64,000 nt of DNA, taken from the NCBI GenBank assembly GCA_011389935.1, contig JAABTJ010000002.1, forward strand, positions 62,001 to 126,000. Reading direction: 5' to 3'. The stretch is from Desulfobacteraceae bacterium. Lineage in GTDB: Bacteria; Desulfobacterota; Desulfobacteria; Desulfobacterales; Desulfosalsimonadaceae. The notes under the pieces are model-generated. The model had not been told where the DNA came from. It ran no database searches and was given only the letters and a program-made list of their open reading frames with translations. Within the stretch, counting starts at the first letter, position 1, and each line of letters begins with the position of its first letter. Positions 1 to 7,933 of this stretch are shown in pieces. The translations under genes were made by a program, and so were the position numbers.

Positions 1-82
1 GCTTCCGGCGCAGTTCCCGGGCGGCACGGTCATTGTCCGTAAGAATTTCCTCTTTGATTTGGATCAGCTTGATTTCATCCAT
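1..82 (-). CDS. hypB: Hydrogenase maturation GTPase HypB, N-terminal fragment
   Basis: This is a partial gene that reads leftward off the window edge; only the first 27 codons are visible. The start is the ATG whose complement lies at 80-82, seven bases after the hypA stop. The visible peptide begins MDEIKLIQIKEEILTDND and continues with AARELRRK, matching the N-terminal helix that precedes the GTPase domain in HypB proteins. HypB is the GTPase that delivers nickel to [NiFe]-hydrogenase together with HypA. The GTP-binding motifs are outside the window, so the assignment rests on this N-terminus and on the hypA neighbour. Confidence 0.7.
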   Translation of the reverse strand, partial: MDEIKLIQIKEEILTDNDRAARELRRK

Positions 83-89
83 ATAACGA

Positions 90-443
90 CTATCTCGCCT
101 CCATTTCCTTGATATGATACTGCCTGCCGGACAGCAGGGAGAAGTCACCCGAGGCCTTGCAGTTTGGGCAGGTGGACTTTCCGATCATCGATTTTTCGAT
201 TTCAAATGTCTTTTCGCACGTGTTGCATTGAAGCACGATGGGAATGCGGTGAATCTTCAGTTTTGCGCCTTCGGCGACCGTCCCCTTGCTCAGGTAGTCG
301 AAGTAGTGCTGCATCCACTCGTCTTCAATATCGCTTAATTCCCCGATATCGAGTGTTATGGAGACGACCTGGGTCACGTTCCCTGCCGCGGCATGTCTGC
401 AGACAATGCTCAGGATGTTCTCCGTTATGGGCAGTTCGTGCAT
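90..443 (-). CDS. hypA: Hydrogenase nickel-insertion protein HypA
   Basis: The product is 117 residues, the usual HypA length. It acts in the cytoplasm with HypB to insert nickel into [NiFe]-hydrogenase. The chosen start gives the family-defining N-terminus MHELPITENI, in which His2 binds nickel; the open frame extends 22 codons further upstream but that part is not HypA-like. A GAAAGG ribosome-binding site precedes this ATG. The zinc site is visible as two CxxC pairs, CNTC and CPNC, around residues 73-96. The gene lies directly upstream of hypB, so the two are probably cotranscribed and imply a nickel-iron hydrogenase elsewhere in the genome. Confidence 0.95.
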   Translation of the reverse strand: MHELPITENILSIVCRHAAAGNVTQVVSITLDIGELSDIEDEWMQHYFDYLSKGTVAEGAKLKIHRIPIVLQCNTCEKTFEIEKSMIGKSTCPNCKASGDFSLLSGRQYHIKEMEAR

Positions 444-756
444 ATAAAAACCTTTCATGCGGTTTTGTCTGAATTCCGGCGACCGGTCAAGCCGGTTCGG
501 TTTGGTCAATGTCTTGTAATCTGGAAATATAATCCAAATAATTGGTTTTTAAAAGACAAAAAAGGGACGGGCGTTCAACGGTCCGTCTTTATTTTTATTC
601 ATCGTTCCGGGGCCGCACGGTTGCCCAGAAAACAAGGGGGGATTATTGAAGACCGCTGCCACCGTTATTATAATTACGGGGAAAGGGTATTTGCCGGTTT
701 GTATGCGCAGCCCTTCTTCTTCAGTTTTTCAGGCATCCAGGTATTTTTTTATGACT
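444..756. other. Leader and intergenic region between divergent hypA and the L,D-transpeptidase gene
   Basis: No coding sequence is convincing here. The stretch holds the hypA leader on the minus strand, a hairpin with T-runs on both sides at 561-590 and then sequence leading to the palindromic type I element that starts at 757. Several open frames cross it but none has a recognisable product. Confidence 0.5.
561..590. terminator. Hairpin with T-rich flanks in the hypA leader
   Basis: GACGG at 566-570 can pair with CCGTC at 583-587, extended by G-U pairs. On the plus strand it is followed by TTTATTTTTATT; on the minus strand by CCTTTTTTG. It has the form of a bidirectional terminator. On the minus strand it would lie in the hypA leader, about 120 bases before the start codon, so attenuation is possible but not shown. 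Confidence 0.35.
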
Positions 757-900
757 ACAAGCCATCTCAAAAAAAAGATTTTGGTTCAAGATCAAGGCGG
801 AGGTGAAATTGAAACCGGAGGCATACTGCAGTATTCCGAGGATTTCAATTTTACCGCCAACGAAGATATTGGGGCAAAAGATTTTTTTGAGAAGGCTTGT
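757..900. repeat. Type I palindromic element, copy 1 (diverged)
   Basis: This 144-bp segment is an imperfect palindrome. The outer arms are ACAAGCCATCTCAAAAAA at 757-774 and its near reverse complement ending GAGAAGGCTTGT at 900. The inner arms read GGCGGAGGTGAAATTGAAA and TTTCAATTTTACCGCC. The core words TTCAAGATC, CGAGGATTT and CAACGAAGATATTGGG are shared with the copies at 9998, 50072 and 52451, which identifies the family. It ends 12 bases before the predicted L,D-transpeptidase start. Confidence 0.75.
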
Positions 901-912
901 ATCCTGCGTTGT

Positions 913-1809
913 ATGCTGGTTGTGGCGGTATGGTGCACCATGGCGGGTATGTGGCCGTCCCATAGTGATGCAGCAGCCTATCCCTGCAGTATTCCGCATG
1001 GCCCGGGGGGCGCAGGCAAGCTCATGCCGGTGATTGGTTTCATGGATTCCCATACGGTGAGGGAGGGGCAGACGCTTCTTGACATTGCCAGGAAATACGG
1101 CCTTGGGTACAACCAGATGGTTTTGGTTCACCCGGAGATGGATCCCTGGCTGCCGGAAACGGGCGCGGTAATCGATATTCCGTCCAAATGGGTGCTCCCC
1201 TCCGCGCGGCATTGGGAAGTCGTGATCAATATACCTGAAATGCGGCTTTACAGGTTCTTTAAAGCGCACAATATGGTCAAAACCTATCCCATCGGCATCG
1301 GGCGGGAAGGCTTTGATACGCCGGTGATGGAAACCCGGGTGGTGGAGAAGGTCAAGGCCCCTTCCTGGACCGTGCCGCCCGGCGCCCGGGCAAAATACGG
1401 CCGGAATTTTCTGCCCCCCGGCCCGGAGAATCCCCTGGGCGATTACTGGATCGGGCTGTCCGTCGGAAACATCGGCATTCACGGAACGAATTTTCCATGG
1501 GGCGTCGGGCGCCGGGTAAGCCACGGATGCATTCGGTTGTATCCGGAGCATGCAAAGCAGTTTTTTAATGAAGTCGAAACGGGCACCATCGTTGAAATCC
1601 TCTATGAACCGGTCAAGGTCGGCGTCCGGGGAGACCTTGTTTTTCTGGAGGTTCATCCGGATATATATGGCCGGGTCCCGGATATGGAATCCCATGCATG
1701 GGGCCTGATCAAAAGCGGGAAAGTGGCTGATGCTGTTGATCCGGAGAAAGTCATCCGGTGCATTAATGCGGCAAAAGGCGTTCCAATACGGATCAGCAGG
1801 GATTCGTAA
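913..1809 (+). CDS. LysM-YkuD L,D-transpeptidase, secreted
   Basis: The product is about 298 residues. An N-terminal hydrophobic segment ending near SDAAA looks like a signal peptide. A LysM domain follows (HTVREGQTLLDIARKYGL, about residues 46-95), then a YkuD catalytic domain with the signature HGT at about residue 190 and SHGCIRL about 14 residues later, where the Cys is the nucleophile. Such enzymes form 3-3 peptidoglycan crosslinks or attach lipoproteins to peptidoglycan in the periplasm. The next gene encodes an Lpp-like lipoprotein, so a role in lipoprotein anchoring is attractive but inferred. The start is uncertain: the open frame runs back to 646 through the type I repeat, and the best purine-rich box (GAGAAGG at 889-895) lies inside the repeat end. 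Confidence 0.88.
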   Translation: MLVVAVWCTMAGMWPSHSDAAAYPCSIPHGPGGAGKLMPVIGFMDSHTVREGQTLLDIARKYGLGYNQMVLVHPEMDPWLPETGAVIDIPSKWVLPSARHWEVVINIPEMRLYRFFKAHNMVKTYPIGIGREGFDTPVMETRVVEKVKAPSWTVPPGARAKYGRNFLPPGPENPLGDYWIGLSVGNIGIHGTNFPWGVGRRVSHGCIRLYPEHAKQFFNEVETGTIVEILYEPVKVGVRGDLVFLEVHPDIYGRVPDMESHAWGLIKSGKVADAVDPEKVIRCINAAKGVPIRISRDS

Positions 1810-1921
1810 AGCCATTTTCAAAAAAACGTTTGTCTTTTTGGTGCAATGTCGGGGATGCGCCGGTAAGGAACGGGAAAGGCGTTATCCAAAATACGAACAT
1901 AAAAGGAAAGGGAGTTTTGAC

Positions 1922-2212
1922 ATGACAAGGAAAAGCATGATTCTGGCGTTTTTCATGGTATCCCTGATGGCAGCGGCGTTGTTCAGCGGCTGTGCAACCA
2001 CGTCCCAGCTGGAAGAGGTCCGCGCGCTGGCGGAACAGTCCATGAGCAAGGCGGACAGTGCAATGCAGCGGGCGGATATGGCGTATCAGAAAGCCGAAGA
2101 ATGCTGCGCGGATTCTGAAAAATCGGCGGAAGAAGCAAAAGCTGCCGCAAAACGGGCGGAAGCCGCCGCAGAAAAATCCGAGAGAATTTTTGACAAGATC
2201 AACGCCAAGTAA
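1922..2212 (+). CDS. Lpp-like alanine-zipper outer-membrane lipoprotein
   Basis: The product is 96 residues. It has a lipoprotein signal peptide with lipobox LFSGC (lipidated Cys at about residue 24). The remainder is almost entirely a charged, Ala-rich heptad pattern (EEVRALAEQS, AEEAKAAAKRAEAAAEKSE), as in the trimeric coiled coils of Lpp/OprI. It ends in NAK; the terminal Lys could be attached to peptidoglycan as in E. coli Lpp, and the L,D-transpeptidase just upstream is the type of enzyme that does this. Two adjacent Cys (ECCADS) inside the coil are unusual. The start is set by the AAAGGAAAGGGAG box and the signal peptide; a terminator follows. Confidence 0.85.
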   Translation: MTRKSMILAFFMVSLMAAALFSGCATTSQLEEVRALAEQSMSKADSAMQRADMAYQKAEECCADSEKSAEEAKAAAKRAEAAAEKSERIFDKINAK

Positions 2213-2236
2213 TCCGTTTTCTGTTTTTCAGCCATG

Positions 2237-2273
2237 AAACGGGGGCGTCGAGTGCATTGACTCCCCCGTTTTT
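2237..2273 (+). terminator. Rho-independent terminator after the Lpp-like gene
   Basis: AAACGGGGG at 2237-2245 pairs with CCCCCGTTT at 2263-2271 around a 17-base loop and is followed by Ts. It separates the lipoprotein gene from the convergent GalT-like gene. Confidence 0.8.
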
Positions 2274-2319
2274 GATGGGGTTGCTTTTGATTGGTTCTCA
2301 AAGCAGGCCATTTTTGGTA

Positions 2320-3387
2320 TTATTTTTCCGGAAAATCCTTTTTCATCCAAAGGGCCAGCTTTTCCGGGGGATTTACGATCAATTCGTTTTTGAGCAGTTT
2401 CTGGAAAAAATAATCATCCGTCCGGTGGTGCGGAATGACATTTTGACGGTTGACAATGCGCATGAAGCAGCAGAAGTCAGAATCCTCTGTGACCGGGTCG
2501 GTCAAGGGGGCGCAGAAGCACGCGAAATTGAACGACGAAAGCTTCATCGTGTGCCAGGTTTTCAGGATATGGGACAACCCTTCCGCCAGGTCCGCAATAT
2601 CGCTTTGTGAAAACTGCAGAAAGTTTTGCAGGCTCGGCCATACCGCCTGGATTTCATTGTAGCCCGTGGGGGCGAAGGCGGTAATCCAGTGCGCCTTGCC
2701 GGTTCGGCCGATGTAGCGCTGGTCGATGGATTTTTCCGCGTTTACCAGATCCGCCCAGTAGGAGGCGTTGTTCTGCTTCTTGTATTGGCGGCTTTTTTCC
2801 AGCAGCATCTGGTGGTGACTGCTGGGCGTGGGGCTGTTCAATATCTGCATGTGAGGATGCATCAGGCTGGCGCCTGCCGGAAGCATATAGTTGATGTTGA
2901 GCGTGGGGAAGCGCATGGTCGGGTCGAATTCAACGCTTTTGCGCACAAATTCAAGGGCTACGGTAAATCCGTCTGCAAGAAGATCCGGAGGGAGTTCGTC
3001 GAGCTTTCTGAAGTGCCTGTCCCCGAGCCGGATGACGCTGTGGTAGGCTGCAACCGGGAAAAGATTCGGGAAAAGGGCGGCCTGGCCGTGTTCCAATATG
3101 CCTGTTGGGAGAAATTCTTCTGGATAGGCCGGGGTGTTTTTCCGCCAGTCCGCGGGGCAAAGAAAGCAGGTGCCGACGGTTTCTTCCGCCCGCTGCGCCA
3201 TGTAGGTGTAGTCCGTATCCGGAAAGAGGATCTGGGCTTTCCCCTCCAGGCCGGTATTGAACACGCTCTGGTGGCCGGTTAACGGGTCGGTCCGGATCTC
3301 CAGGGATTGGGTTACCCGCTCAAAGTTCTGAAAGGGATTGTGAAACACGGATTCCTGCCGGCTGACAGCAAAGTTGATTTTACTCAT
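2320..3387 (-). CDS. GalT-like nucleotidylyltransferase of the HIT superfamily
   Basis: The product is 355 residues. Its C-terminal half carries LMHPHMQIL at about residues 176-184, fitting the HPHxQ active-site motif of galactose-1-phosphate uridylyltransferases, where the second His forms the nucleotidyl intermediate. The N-terminal part includes RTDPLTGHQSVF and FCPA-like CFLCPADWRKNTP, which match the GalT N-terminal arrangement; only one CxxC-like pair is visible, so the zinc site may be partial. It probably transfers a nucleotidyl group to a sugar phosphate, but it is diverged from classical GalT and no galactose genes are nearby, so the substrate is unknown. The gene stands alone, divergent from the SLC13 transporter. 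Confidence 0.75.
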   Translation of the reverse strand: MSKINFAVSRQESVFHNPFQNFERVTQSLEIRTDPLTGHQSVFNTGLEGKAQILFPDTDYTYMAQRAEETVGTCFLCPADWRKNTPAYPEEFLPTGILEHGQAALFPNLFPVAAYHSVIRLGDRHFRKLDELPPDLLADGFTVALEFVRKSVEFDPTMRFPTLNINYMLPAGASLMHPHMQILNSPTPSSHHQMLLEKSRQYKKQNNASYWADLVNAEKSIDQRYIGRTGKAHWITAFAPTGYNEIQAVWPSLQNFLQFSQSDIADLAEGLSHILKTWHTMKLSSFNFACFCAPLTDPVTEDSDFCCFMRIVNRQNVIPHHRTDDYFFQKLLKNELIVNPPEKLALWMKKDFPEK

Positions 3388-3556
3388 GGTCTTGCCCTCT
3401 TTATATAAAATTGACGGTTTAGATAAAAACCATTGTATTCCTTTCAGAATATACTATTCATTACCAATAAACCGGTTGTAAATCAAATCAATTTCTACTG
3501 GCGTGGATTTGATACCAGGCCCCGCGGCCGGGGCAGGAAGGGATGGGAGATTTGAC

Positions 3557-5344
3557 ATGGATGTGACCGTTGATCAGATGGTGGTGTTTGCGATTCTGCT
3601 GGGGACCCTTTTCCTTTTCGTGTGGGGTCGCTGGCGGTATGATCTTGTGGCCATCGGGGCGCTTCTACTGGTATACGTGGCGGGGCTGAGTTCGTCCGAG
3701 CGGGTTTTTGCGGGCTTCGGGCACCCTGCGGTCATTACCGTGGCGGCGGTCCTGGTGTTGAGCCGCGGTCTTTTGAATGCAGGCGTAATCGACAGCATGT
3801 CGCGCTCCCTTGCAAAGGTTGGAAACCGGGTAACCGTCCAGGTGTTGACCCTGACCGGTATTGTGGCAATCAGTTCCGGATTTATGAACAACGTCGGGGC
3901 GCTGGCGCTGTTCATGCCTGTTGCAATATGGCTTTCGCGCAAGAGCGGTCGGTCTCCTTCGGTACTGCTGATGCCCCTGGCGTTCGGTTCCCTGCTGGGC
4001 GGCCTGATGACGCTGATCGGAACGCCGCCCAATATCATTATCGCCATGTACCGGGCAGAAGCGAATGAAACCGCCTTTCGGATGTTTGATTTCCTGCCGG
4101 TGGGCGGCGGAGTTATGCTGGCCGGGGTCCTTTTCATCGGTTTTGTGGGGTGGCGGCTGACGCCCATGCGGGACGGGGGCGGCTCCTCCGGAGATCTTTT
4201 TCGCATCGAGGACTATATCAGCGAGCTGGTGGTGCCGGAAGATTCGAAAATCGTGGGGCAAAGCATCTACCACCTGACGTCGAAGCTGGAAGAGGACGTG
4301 GAGGCCACGATAGTCGGGCTTGTGCGTCAGGAAAAGCATATACCGCTACCGTCCTGGCACCAGATTATCGAGGCGGGCGACATCCTGGTGGTGGAGGCCA
4401 CGCCCGATGATCTCAAGGCGATGATCGACATCGTGGACCTGGAGCTGGCGGAATGCAAGGGGGATTGCAAGGCCACCCTGGGGTCGGAAGATATCAGCAT
4501 CATTGAAGCCGTCATCACCCCGGAGTCGTCCATGGCGGGACATACGGCGACCAGTCTCAGCCTTCGCAGGACCTATAAGGTCAACCTGTTGTCCATCGCG
4601 CGCCAGGGAGAGCGCTTGAAGACCCGTCTCGGCCAGACCCGGCTGGTGATCGGCGATATTCTGCTGCTGCAGGGGAGTGATGACAACCTTCAGAAGGTGA
4701 TCAAGACATACCGGCTGCTGCCGTTGGCCGAGCGTGACCTGCGGCTGGATCAGCCGAAAAAGGTGGTGCCGGCGGTGGGGATTTTTGTTGGCGCCATGGC
4801 GCTGGCGGCGTTGAACATACTGCCGGTGCATGTGGCGTTTACCGCGGCTGCACTGGTCATGGTGCTGGTGGGGTTGATATCCGTCAGCCAGATATACCAG
4901 AGTGTCGATTGGCCGATCATTGTCCTGCTGGGGGCCATGTTCCCGCTGGGGGAGGCGCTGGAAAGGACCGGGGGGGCGGAACTGATCGCCGGCCAGCTTT
5001 TGCTTTTGTCGGAGCAGTTTCCGCCCATCGTGACCGTGGCGATATTGCTGGCGGGGACCATGATGCTTTCCAACGTCATCAACAATGCCGCCGCAGCCGT
5101 TTTGATGGCGCCCATCGCCATCAGCCTGGCCCATGGCATGGGGGTGTCGGTGGATCCGCTCCTTATGGCAGTGGCGGTCGGCGCGTCGTGCGCGTTTCTG
5201 ACGCCGGTGGGGCATCAGTCGAATGCCCTGGTAATGGCGCCCGGGGGATACCGGTTCGGGGACTACTGGCGCCTTGGTCTGCCGCTGTCCATATTGTCCG
5301 CCCTGGTTGCTGTTCCGTTGATTGCACTGGTATGGCCGTTGTAA
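3557..5344 (+). CDS. SLC13-family transporter with two TrkA-C (RCK-C) domains
   Basis: The product is 595 residues of DASS/ArsB-like ion transporter architecture. An N-terminal membrane half (about residues 1-215) with the family loop PPNIIIAMYRAEAN is followed by a soluble region of two consecutive TrkA-C regulatory domains (about 225-400, with VPEDSKIVGQSI and ITPESSMAGHTA). A second membrane half (about 415-595) contains NVINNAAAAVLMAPIA and ending TPVGHQSNALVMAPGGY. Such proteins import sulfate, di- or tricarboxylates with sodium; a sulfate role would suit a sulfate reducer, but the substrate cannot be read from sequence. The start is the ATG at 3557, preceded by GGGAG, rather than an ATG 18 codons upstream. 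Confidence 0.88.
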   Translation: MDVTVDQMVVFAILLGTLFLFVWGRWRYDLVAIGALLLVYVAGLSSSERVFAGFGHPAVITVAAVLVLSRGLLNAGVIDSMSRSLAKVGNRVTVQVLTLTGIVAISSGFMNNVGALALFMPVAIWLSRKSGRSPSVLLMPLAFGSLLGGLMTLIGTPPNIIIAMYRAEANETAFRMFDFLPVGGGVMLAGVLFIGFVGWRLTPMRDGGGSSGDLFRIEDYISELVVPEDSKIVGQSIYHLTSKLEEDVEATIVGLVRQEKHIPLPSWHQIIEAGDILVVEATPDDLKAMIDIVDLELAECKGDCKATLGSEDISIIEAVITPESSMAGHTATSLSLRRTYKVNLLSIARQGERLKTRLGQTRLVIGDILLLQGSDDNLQKVIKTYRLLPLAERDLRLDQPKKVVPAVGIFVGAMALAALNILPVHVAFTAAALVMVLVGLISVSQIYQSVDWPIIVLLGAMFPLGEALERTGGAELIAGQLLLLSEQFPPIVTVAILLAGTMMLSNVINNAAAAVLMAPIAISLAHGMGVSVDPLLMAVAVGASCAFLTPVGHQSNALVMAPGGYRFGDYWRLGLPLSILSALVAVPLIALVWPL

Positions 5345-5380
5345 GGGGTCTTCGGTCGAGGTATGCGAGGGGTTGCGGAA

Positions 5381-5839
5381 TTATTCCCAACGCCCGCCTT
5401 TTTTGTTGAGCTCTATGGTTTCATCGTCTCCGGATCCGCGTTTGGGGCCTTTTCCAGGACCTTTGGTCCTGCCGGGGCCCGGCGGGCGGCGCATGCGTCC
5501 CGAATTGCCGGTATCGGCGACGACCATGGTTAGGAACCAGTTGACGATGCTGATGGTGATGGCACCGAATATGGTGCTCCAGAAGCCGACGACGTCAAAA
5601 CCGGGAATGATGCCGGAAGCCATTTTGAGCATGAGCGCATTGATAAGGAAGGTGAACAGCCCCAGTGACATGATGTTGATCGGCAGCGTAAGGATCAGCA
5701 GTATGGGCCGGAAAAACATGTTGAGAAAGCCGATGGCCGCCGCAGCGAACAGGGCGGAAAAAAAACCGGAAACGTAGATGTTTTCGATGAGGTACGCCGC
5801 GGCAAGAACCGCCACGGTCAAAATAAGCCATTTGGCCAT
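5381..5839 (-). CDS. Small membrane protein of the phage holin 4 / YvlD family
   Basis: The product is about 152 residues with four hydrophobic segments in the first 110 residues (beginning MAKWLILTVAVLAAAYLIE) and the family pattern FFRPILLILTLPINI followed by GLFTFLINALML. It ends in a basic, Gly/Pro-rich cytoplasmic tail. The function of this widespread family is unknown and it is not a sign of a prophage. The start was placed at the ATG giving the first membrane helix; the open frame continues upstream through unrelated sequence. No strong Shine-Dalgarno box is visible. It lies 73 bases downstream of the small gene at 5913. Confidence 0.8.
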   Translation of the reverse strand: MAKWLILTVAVLAAAYLIENIYVSGFFSALFAAAAIGFLNMFFRPILLILTLPINIMSLGLFTFLINALMLKMASGIIPGFDVVGFWSTIFGAITISIVNWFLTMVVADTGNSGRMRRPPGPGRTKGPGKGPKRGSGDDETIELNKKGGRWE

Positions 5840-5912
5840 CAGGAGTCCCAGGAATGTTACATGCGGCGGCTGGTTCCCCTGGTAGTAAAAGCGGCCGTTG
5901 ATGAATTTGAAT

Positions 5913-6194
5913 TTATGGTTCAATGTCTGTCTCGTCAATGGTGATGTGCAGCCTGCCCGAGGGATCCCGGTAAAGGGATACGGCCGCATCGCTGTTGCCC
6001 CGAAGCGCGGGGTATCGGTTGCGCAGCAACCCGAAATCAAAAGTTTCAAGGGCTTCCTGAAAGATGTCAATGCACTCTTCCACGCTGCCCGCCGGGTCTC
6101 CGCCGGATTTGAAGTAATCGGAGACAGCCTTATTATAGCGTTTTTTGATTTCCGTTTCAATACAATGTTGTGCAAGGGAAAGTTTATGGTTCAT
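5913..6194 (-). CDS. Small conserved-looking hypothetical protein
   Basis: I do not recognise this 93-residue soluble protein. It has ordinary amino-acid usage with a helical first half ([33 protein letters not shown]) and a beta-rich end ([19 protein letters not shown]). It contains two Cys and no signal peptide. It probably shares a transcript with the membrane protein that follows, and is divergent from the arginine decarboxylase gene at 6319. Being a compact protein in a gap between better-supported genes supports it, but the ribosome-binding site is weak. Confidence 0.6.
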   Translation of the reverse strand: MNHKLSLAQHCIETEIKKRYNKAVSDYFKSGGDPAGSVEECIDIFQEALETFDFGLLRNRYPALRGNSDAAVSLYRDPSGRLHITIDETDIEP

Positions 6195-6318
6195 TTTTGG
6201 CTTTATTTCTGGTAAAAATTTACGGTTACTGGTTTTACGATTCCACCAGCTCCGGCAAAATGTTCGGGGCTGTATTTTTTCAATTCTTTTTCATGTATAT
6301 TTGCAGGAGAATCTACCT

Positions 6319-6864
6319 ATGTATGTACCACGTTATATATTTTTTACCAAGGGGGTGGGGACGGACAAGGCCAAGCTGGCATCCTTTGAAAATGCCCTGC
6401 GGGATGCCGGTATCGCGCATTTGAATCTCGTCCAGGTTTCGTCGATCTTCCCGCCGGGGTGCAAAATTATCGAACCGGAAGCGGGCCTTGCCAAGCTCGA
6501 AGCGGGAGAGATCACCCACTGCGTCATGGCCAAGCAGGAAAGCCAGGAGCCTGGGCGGCGCCTGGTGGCCAGCATCGGACTGGCGCTTCCCGAGGGGAAT
6601 GAGCGGTACGGGTATCTTTCCGAGCACCATGGCTTCGGCCAGACGGAAATCGAGGCCGGCGATTTTGCCGAGGATATTGCCGCATCCATGCTGGCCACGA
6701 CGCTTGGCATCGAGTTCGACCCGGAAAAGGACTATGATGAAAGACGGGATATCTACAAGATGTCCGGAAAAATCATTCATTCGCAGCATATCAGCAAGGC
6801 GGCGCTGGGTGCAGAGGGGAATCTCTGGACCACGGTGATTGCCGCTGCGATTTTTGTAAAATAG
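6319..6864 (+). CDS. pdaD: Pyruvoyl-dependent arginine decarboxylase
   Basis: The product is 181 residues, close to the archaeal PvlArgDC length. It decarboxylates arginine to agmatine using a pyruvoyl group made by self-cleavage. The cleavage motif is [12 protein letters not shown] at residues 37-48, and by analogy to ISSIMPP in Methanocaldococcus the cut falls between Ser41 and Ser42, the second Ser becoming the pyruvoyl group. The start ATG is preceded by AGGAGA at 6304-6309; a longer open frame upstream is unrelated sequence. The agmatinase gene follows after 13 bases, so the pair converts arginine to putrescine. Confidence 0.93.
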   Translation: MYVPRYIFFTKGVGTDKAKLASFENALRDAGIAHLNLVQVSSIFPPGCKIIEPEAGLAKLEAGEITHCVMAKQESQEPGRRLVASIGLALPEGNERYGYLSEHHGFGQTEIEAGDFAEDIAASMLATTLGIEFDPEKDYDERRDIYKMSGKIIHSQHISKAALGAEGNLWTTVIAAAIFVK

Positions 6865-6877
6865 GCAGCCTGTAACA

Positions 6878-7783
6878 ATGAGCATAGATCACTTCATGCA
6901 CTTCGGCGGTCCGGACGTCCGTTTTGAAGAAGCGGACAGGGCAGCCGTGATTGTTCTGCCCATCTGTTACGAGGTGGCGCCTTCGTATGGTTCGGGGAGC
7001 GGCCGGGGCGCATATCATATACTCAGGGCGTCTTCGGAGCTTGAGTGTATGGACGAGGAAACGCTTGTGGACTGGGGAGATATCGGAATTCATACCGCAT
7101 CCTCCTTCGTCCCGGATGCCGACCCGGATACAGGGTTGCATCAGATACGGCAAATGGCGTCGAAGTACATGGGCACCGGGGGATTTTTGCTTTCCCTGGG
7201 CGGGGATCACGCTGTAACGATCGGTCTGGCCGCAGCAGCGGCGGAAACGTTTGAAGATGTCGGTTTGCTGCAGATTGACGCGCACCTGGATTTGAGGGAT
7301 CAGTATAACGGCAGCCGAAACAATCATGCCTGCGTGATGCGCCGGGTGGCCGAGGACATGATGCTCCCCTTCGTGCAGGTGGGCATCCGTTCCGTTGCGC
7401 CGGAAGAGGGGGCGTATATCCGGGAGAAAGGCCTGCGGCCATATTTCGCCCATGACATCGCCGTGTCGGACAACGGGTGGATGGACGAGGCCATTGACCG
7501 TCTGCCGGAAAACGTTTACCTGACGTTGGACCTGGACGGCCTGGATCCATCGGTTGTCCCGGGGACGGGAACTCCCGAGCCCGGGGGGCTTACCTACAGG
7601 CAGGCGATCAGGCTGATTCGGAAGCTCGGGGCAAGGCGGCGGGTGATCGCCGCGGACATCAATGAACTGGCAAAAATCGAAGGCTCCCAGGTGTCGGAGT
7701 TTGCCGCGGCAAAACTGGCGGCCAAGATTATCGTGTACTGCGCCATGGGGGAAGGGGCGCAGCGCGCAGGCCGTATCGGATGA
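6878..7783 (+). CDS. speB: Agmatinase (ureohydrolase family)
   Basis: The product is 301 residues. It hydrolyses agmatine to putrescine and urea at a binuclear manganese site. The ureohydrolase signatures are present: GGDHAVT (about 108-114), DAHLDLRD (about 132-139) and DLDGLDPS (about 216-223), which together supply the metal-binding His and Asp residues. It is coupled to the pyruvoyl arginine decarboxylase gene upstream, supporting agmatine rather than arginine or guanidinobutyrate as substrate. A strong terminator follows at 7836. Putrescine would then feed the spermidine synthase and AdoMet decarboxylase genes encoded at 22.9-24.7 kb. Confidence 0.92.
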   Translation: MSIDHFMHFGGPDVRFEEADRAAVIVLPICYEVAPSYGSGSGRGAYHILRASSELECMDEETLVDWGDIGIHTASSFVPDADPDTGLHQIRQMASKYMGTGGFLLSLGGDHAVTIGLAAAAAETFEDVGLLQIDAHLDLRDQYNGSRNNHACVMRRVAEDMMLPFVQVGIRSVAPEEGAYIREKGLRPYFAHDIAVSDNGWMDEAIDRLPENVYLTLDLDGLDPSVVPGTGTPEPGGLTYRQAIRLIRKLGARRRVIAADINELAKIEGSQVSEFAAAKLAAKIIVYCAMGEGAQRAGRIG

Positions 7784-7835
7784 AAAGGTCCTTGTTTGGG
7801 ACCATATCAACGGAAATACGGCTGATTATATGAAC

Positions 7836-7871
7836 AAAAAAACCCCGGAGAAAATACTCCGGGGTTTTTTT
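7836..7871. terminator. Bidirectional rho-independent terminator between speB and fhs
   Basis: AAAAAAACCCCGGAG and its perfect complement CTCCGGGGTTTTTTT surround a 6-base loop. A-tract and T-tract on the two sides allow termination of the convergent speB and fhs transcripts. Confidence 0.92.
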
Positions 7872-7933
7872 GTTGTTGCCGATCGTAAAAGGGGACGGAT
7901 GGGATATCCCGCCCCAGGGCGATTGTATCGCTG

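Noticed and set aside
721-1821. 366-codon open frame opposite the L,D-transpeptidase
   Set aside because: It is antisense to a protein with clear LysM and YkuD motifs and runs through the type I repeat.
5381-5839. Phage holin indicating a prophage
   Set aside because: The family name is misleading; the gene is a chromosomal YvlD-type membrane protein and no phage genes surround it.
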